Part shown: positions 13,683-15,296 of the stretch, in pieces
Layout: each line of letters starts with the position of its first letter
How positions within the stretch are numbered: the stretch's first letter is position 1
Assembly (NCBI GenBank): GCA_012514835.1
Contig: JAAYZM010000135.1
Coordinates: 1 to 15,296 of the forward strand
DNA length: 15,296 bases
DNA from: Actinomycetales bacterium
GTDB taxonomy: Bacteria > Actinomycetota > Actinomycetes > Actinomycetales > Cellulomonadaceae
Reading direction: 5' to 3'
Notes under the pieces: model-generated
Database searches by the model: none
Told to the model about the DNA's origin: nothing
What the model saw: only the letters and a program-made list of their open reading frames with translations
Made by a program: the position numbers and the translations under genes

Positions 13683-15296
13683 TCAGTGCGCCGTGGCTGG
13701 CGTGGCGGGGGACGGGGCGGTGGTCGATGCTGCGGGGGCGGGGCCGCCCGCGGCGTGGAGGTCGAGCGCGAGCACGGGGGCGCCCGCGGGAGCCAGCGCG
13801 GTGAGGGGGTCGAGCATCGCGGGTCCGACGGCGCCCAGCACGACCGTGACGCCGTCCTCGGTGCGCGCGCGGGTGAGCAGCGCGGCGAGCGCGTCACGCT
13901 CGGCCGGGTCGCCCACCAGCTCGGTGCGGTCCACCACGAGGAGCCGGGGCCGCTCGGCGACGGCTTCCGTGACGGCGTCCGTCGAGGCGAGGTCGAGATT
14001 GACATAGCTCGCGCGGCGGCGGACGGTCGCGGACCGTTCGGGGAGCATCAGCCCGTCAACCTTGGCGATGCCCTCGGCGGGCTCGAGCCGGCCGGTGAGG
14101 GTGAGCAGGAGCGCCGAGACGTCCGCCACCTCGGGGCCGTGCACCAGCAGGACGCCACCGTGGGGGAGCCGCACGGAGACGGCCCGGGACGTGCCGGGCG
14201 CGCGCAGGTCGGCGGCCGCGATCGCGTCGTCGGCCCCCGGCTCAGGCCAGTCGGCGAGCTCGAGCTCGCGGCGCACGCCAGCACCCTCGACGTCGAAGGA
14301 CGGCAGCACGCGGTCGAGCCAGCGCGGCATCCACCACGCCTTGTCCCCGAGCCACTGCAGGACGGCGGGCACGAGCACCATGCGCACCACGAACGCGTCG
14401 ACGGCCACGCCCACGGCGAGGCCGAGCGCGATCGGCTTGATGTTCGAGTCGCCGTGCGGCACGAACGCGATGAAGACGGCGCACATGATGACGGCCGCGG
14501 CGGTCACGACGGCCGCGGCGCCCTGGAAGCCGCTCGAGATCGCGGCGCGGGCGTCCCCGCCGTGCACGTAGTCCTCGCGGATGCGCGAGACGAGGAACAC
14601 CTCGTAGTCCATCGCGAGCCCGAACAGGACACCCATGACCACGATCGGCATGAACGAGATGACGGGGCCGATGTGGTCCACCTGGAGCAGCCCGGCGAGC
14701 CAGCCGCGCTCGAACACGAGCGTCACGACCCCGAACGCCGAGCCGACGGAGAGCAGGTACCCGAGGGTCGCCTTGATCGGTACGGCGATCGAGCGGAACA
14801 CCATGGTGAGCAGGAGGAGGGACAGGCCGACGACGACGAGCCCGAACGGCAGGAGCGCGCCACCGAGCTTGGCGGACACGTCGATGCCGACCGCGGTGAA
14901 CCCGGTGACCGCGAGGTCCACGCCGTAGGTCTCGAGGAAGTAGTCGTGCCGGTCGCGGATCGCATGCACGAGGTCCGCGGTCTCTTGCGACTCCGGGGCC
15001 GTGGTGGGGACCACCTGGATGATCCCCGTGTCCGCCGACTCGTTCGGGGTCGCGAGCGGGATCGAGGCGACCCCGTCCATCGCGAGGAGCTCGTCGGCGA
15101 GGTCCGCCATGAGCCCGAGCGGGTCGGTGCTCGTGACGATCGAGCCCGTGACGATGAGCGGACCGTTCGCGCCGGGGCCGAAGTGCTCGCTCACGAGGTC
15201 ATAGGTCTGGCGTGCCGTGCTCGAGGTCGGCAGGGCACCGGCGTCGGGCAGCGCGAGGCGCAGGTCCGTCGCGGGGAGGGTCAGGAGCGCGAGGCC
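13683..15296 (-). CDS. MMPL family transporter with fused C-terminal ABC-ATPase-like domain, 5' end outside window
   Basis: The frame is open to the right edge, giving 537 residues; the N-terminal half is missing. Residues 1-130 are the second extracytoplasmic porter region (LRLALPDAG, EHFGPGANGPLIV). Membrane helices follow to about residue 315. The RND/MMPL hallmark GLAMDYEVFLVSRIRED is at 226-242, where Asp230-Tyr231 are the proton-relay pair in mycobacterial MmpL3-type proteins. The usual end (GVAVDAFVVRMVLVPA... then WMPRWLDRVLPSFDVEG) lies at 296-338. About 200 extra residues follow, including an ABC-ATPase-like domain and an Ala/Pro/Thr-rich tail. MMPL proteins export lipids, siderophores or drugs using the proton gradient. 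The next gene, YhgE/Pip-type, starts 23 bp later. GTG 15194 is internal to the porter domain, not a start. Confidence 0.9.
   Translation of the reverse strand, partial: GLALLTLPATDLRLALPDAGALPTSSTARQTYDLVSEHFGPGANGPLIVTGSIVTSTDPLGLMADLADELLAMDGVASIPLATPNESADTGIIQVVPTTAPESQETADLVHAIRDRHDYFLETYGVDLAVTGFTAVGIDVSAKLGGALLPFGLVVVGLSLLLLTMVFRSIAVPIKATLGYLLSVGSAFGVVTLVFERGWLAGLLQVDHIGPVISFMPIVVMGVLFGLAMDYEVFLVSRIREDYVHGGDARAAISSGFQGAAAVVTAAAVIMCAVFIAFVPHGDSNIKPIALGLAVGVAVDAFVVRMVLVPAVLQWLGDKAWWMPRWLDRVLPSFDVEGAGVRRELELADWPEPGADDAIAAADLRAPGTSRAVSVRLPHGGVLLVHGPEVADVSALLLTLTGRLEPAEGIAKVDGLMLPERSATVRRRASYVNLDLASTDAVTEAVAERPRLLVVDRTELVGDPAERDALAALLTRARTEDGVTVVLGAVGPAMLDPLTALAPAGAPVLALDLHAAGGPAPAASTTAPSPATPATAH
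13755..14216 (-). other. Degenerate ABC ATPase-like domain at the MMPL C-terminus
   Basis: Residues 361-514 of the visible MMPL fragment read like a shrunken ABC nucleotide-binding domain. A first strand pair (VSVRLPHGGVLLVHG) leads to GPEVADVSALLLTLTGRLEP, which sits where GPSGSGKSTLLRLLAG would, but lacks the Walker A lysine. Then come an A-loop/Q-loop-like strand (ASYVNLD), a Walker B-like PRLLVVDRTE with Arg in place of the catalytic Glu, and a final TVVLGA strand. The span from the P-loop Ser to the Walker B Asp is 62 residues, about half the usual length, and no LSGGQ signature is present. It therefore should not hydrolyse ATP by the standard mechanism. The resemblance is by eye. Confidence 0.55.

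Noticed and set aside
12068..14005. Minus-strand open frame of about 645 codons spanning the YhgE/Pip and MMPL genes in another frame
   Set aside because: It is an Arg/Pro/Ser-rich shadow crossing the boundary of two well-supported genes.

Overview
The window is very GC-rich, gene-dense DNA with GTG/ATG starts and actinobacterial protein families (CarD, LGFP-repeat secreted protein, F420-reductase-like protein, YhgE/Pip and MMPL envelope proteins). It fits a high-GC Gram-positive actinomycete. A Micrococcales/Cellulomonas-like host is my guess from protein style; no rRNA or other marker confirms it. I see no mobile element, tRNA, rRNA or CRISPR array. No gene-free stretch exceeds about 210 bases.

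Left part (1-2160): the 3' end of an NADPH-dependent F420 reductase-like gene, a YitT-type membrane protein with a candidate leaderless promoter, a good terminator, and on the minus strand a zinc alcohol dehydrogenase closely resembling Rhodococcus ADH-A. A palindrome resembling a DosR/DevR box lies about 150 bp upstream of that gene.

Zinc locus (2363-5080): two divergent genes share a promoter region with a clear Zur-box-like palindrome at 3817-3831. Leftward is an AztD-type zinc-metallochaperone lipoprotein with a His/Asp-rich tail; rightward is a YibE/F membrane protein. Both are broken as written. aztD needs one extra base at each of two C5 runs, and yibE/F carries an apparent GT insertion. 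This is either real decay or a locally poor sequence. No other gene in the window shows a frameshift.

Middle (5248-10485): a CarD-family RNA polymerase regulator that differs from the mycobacterial protein at a key contact position, with a strong terminator after it; a Pr6Pr-family membrane protein that converges with, and overlaps by 4 bp, an FAD-binding dehydrogenase of the Rv0785/KsdD-like type; then 19 bp upstream of that gene a secreted protein with a lysozyme-like domain and about six LGFP repeats; then a small cupin.

Right part (10652-15296): a small lipoprotein with a leaderless-type promoter converges on a two-gene minus-strand envelope-transport operon. The upstream gene is an RND/MMPL transporter cut by the window edge. 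Its C-terminus carries an extra domain of about 150 residues that looks like a degenerate, signature-less ABC ATPase domain. The downstream gene is an 844-residue YhgE/Pip-type protein with two long blocks of LxxG heptads. YhgE/Pip proteins belong to the ABC-2-like group, so an MMPL pump fused to a pseudo-ATPase next to one is the most unusual arrangement here.
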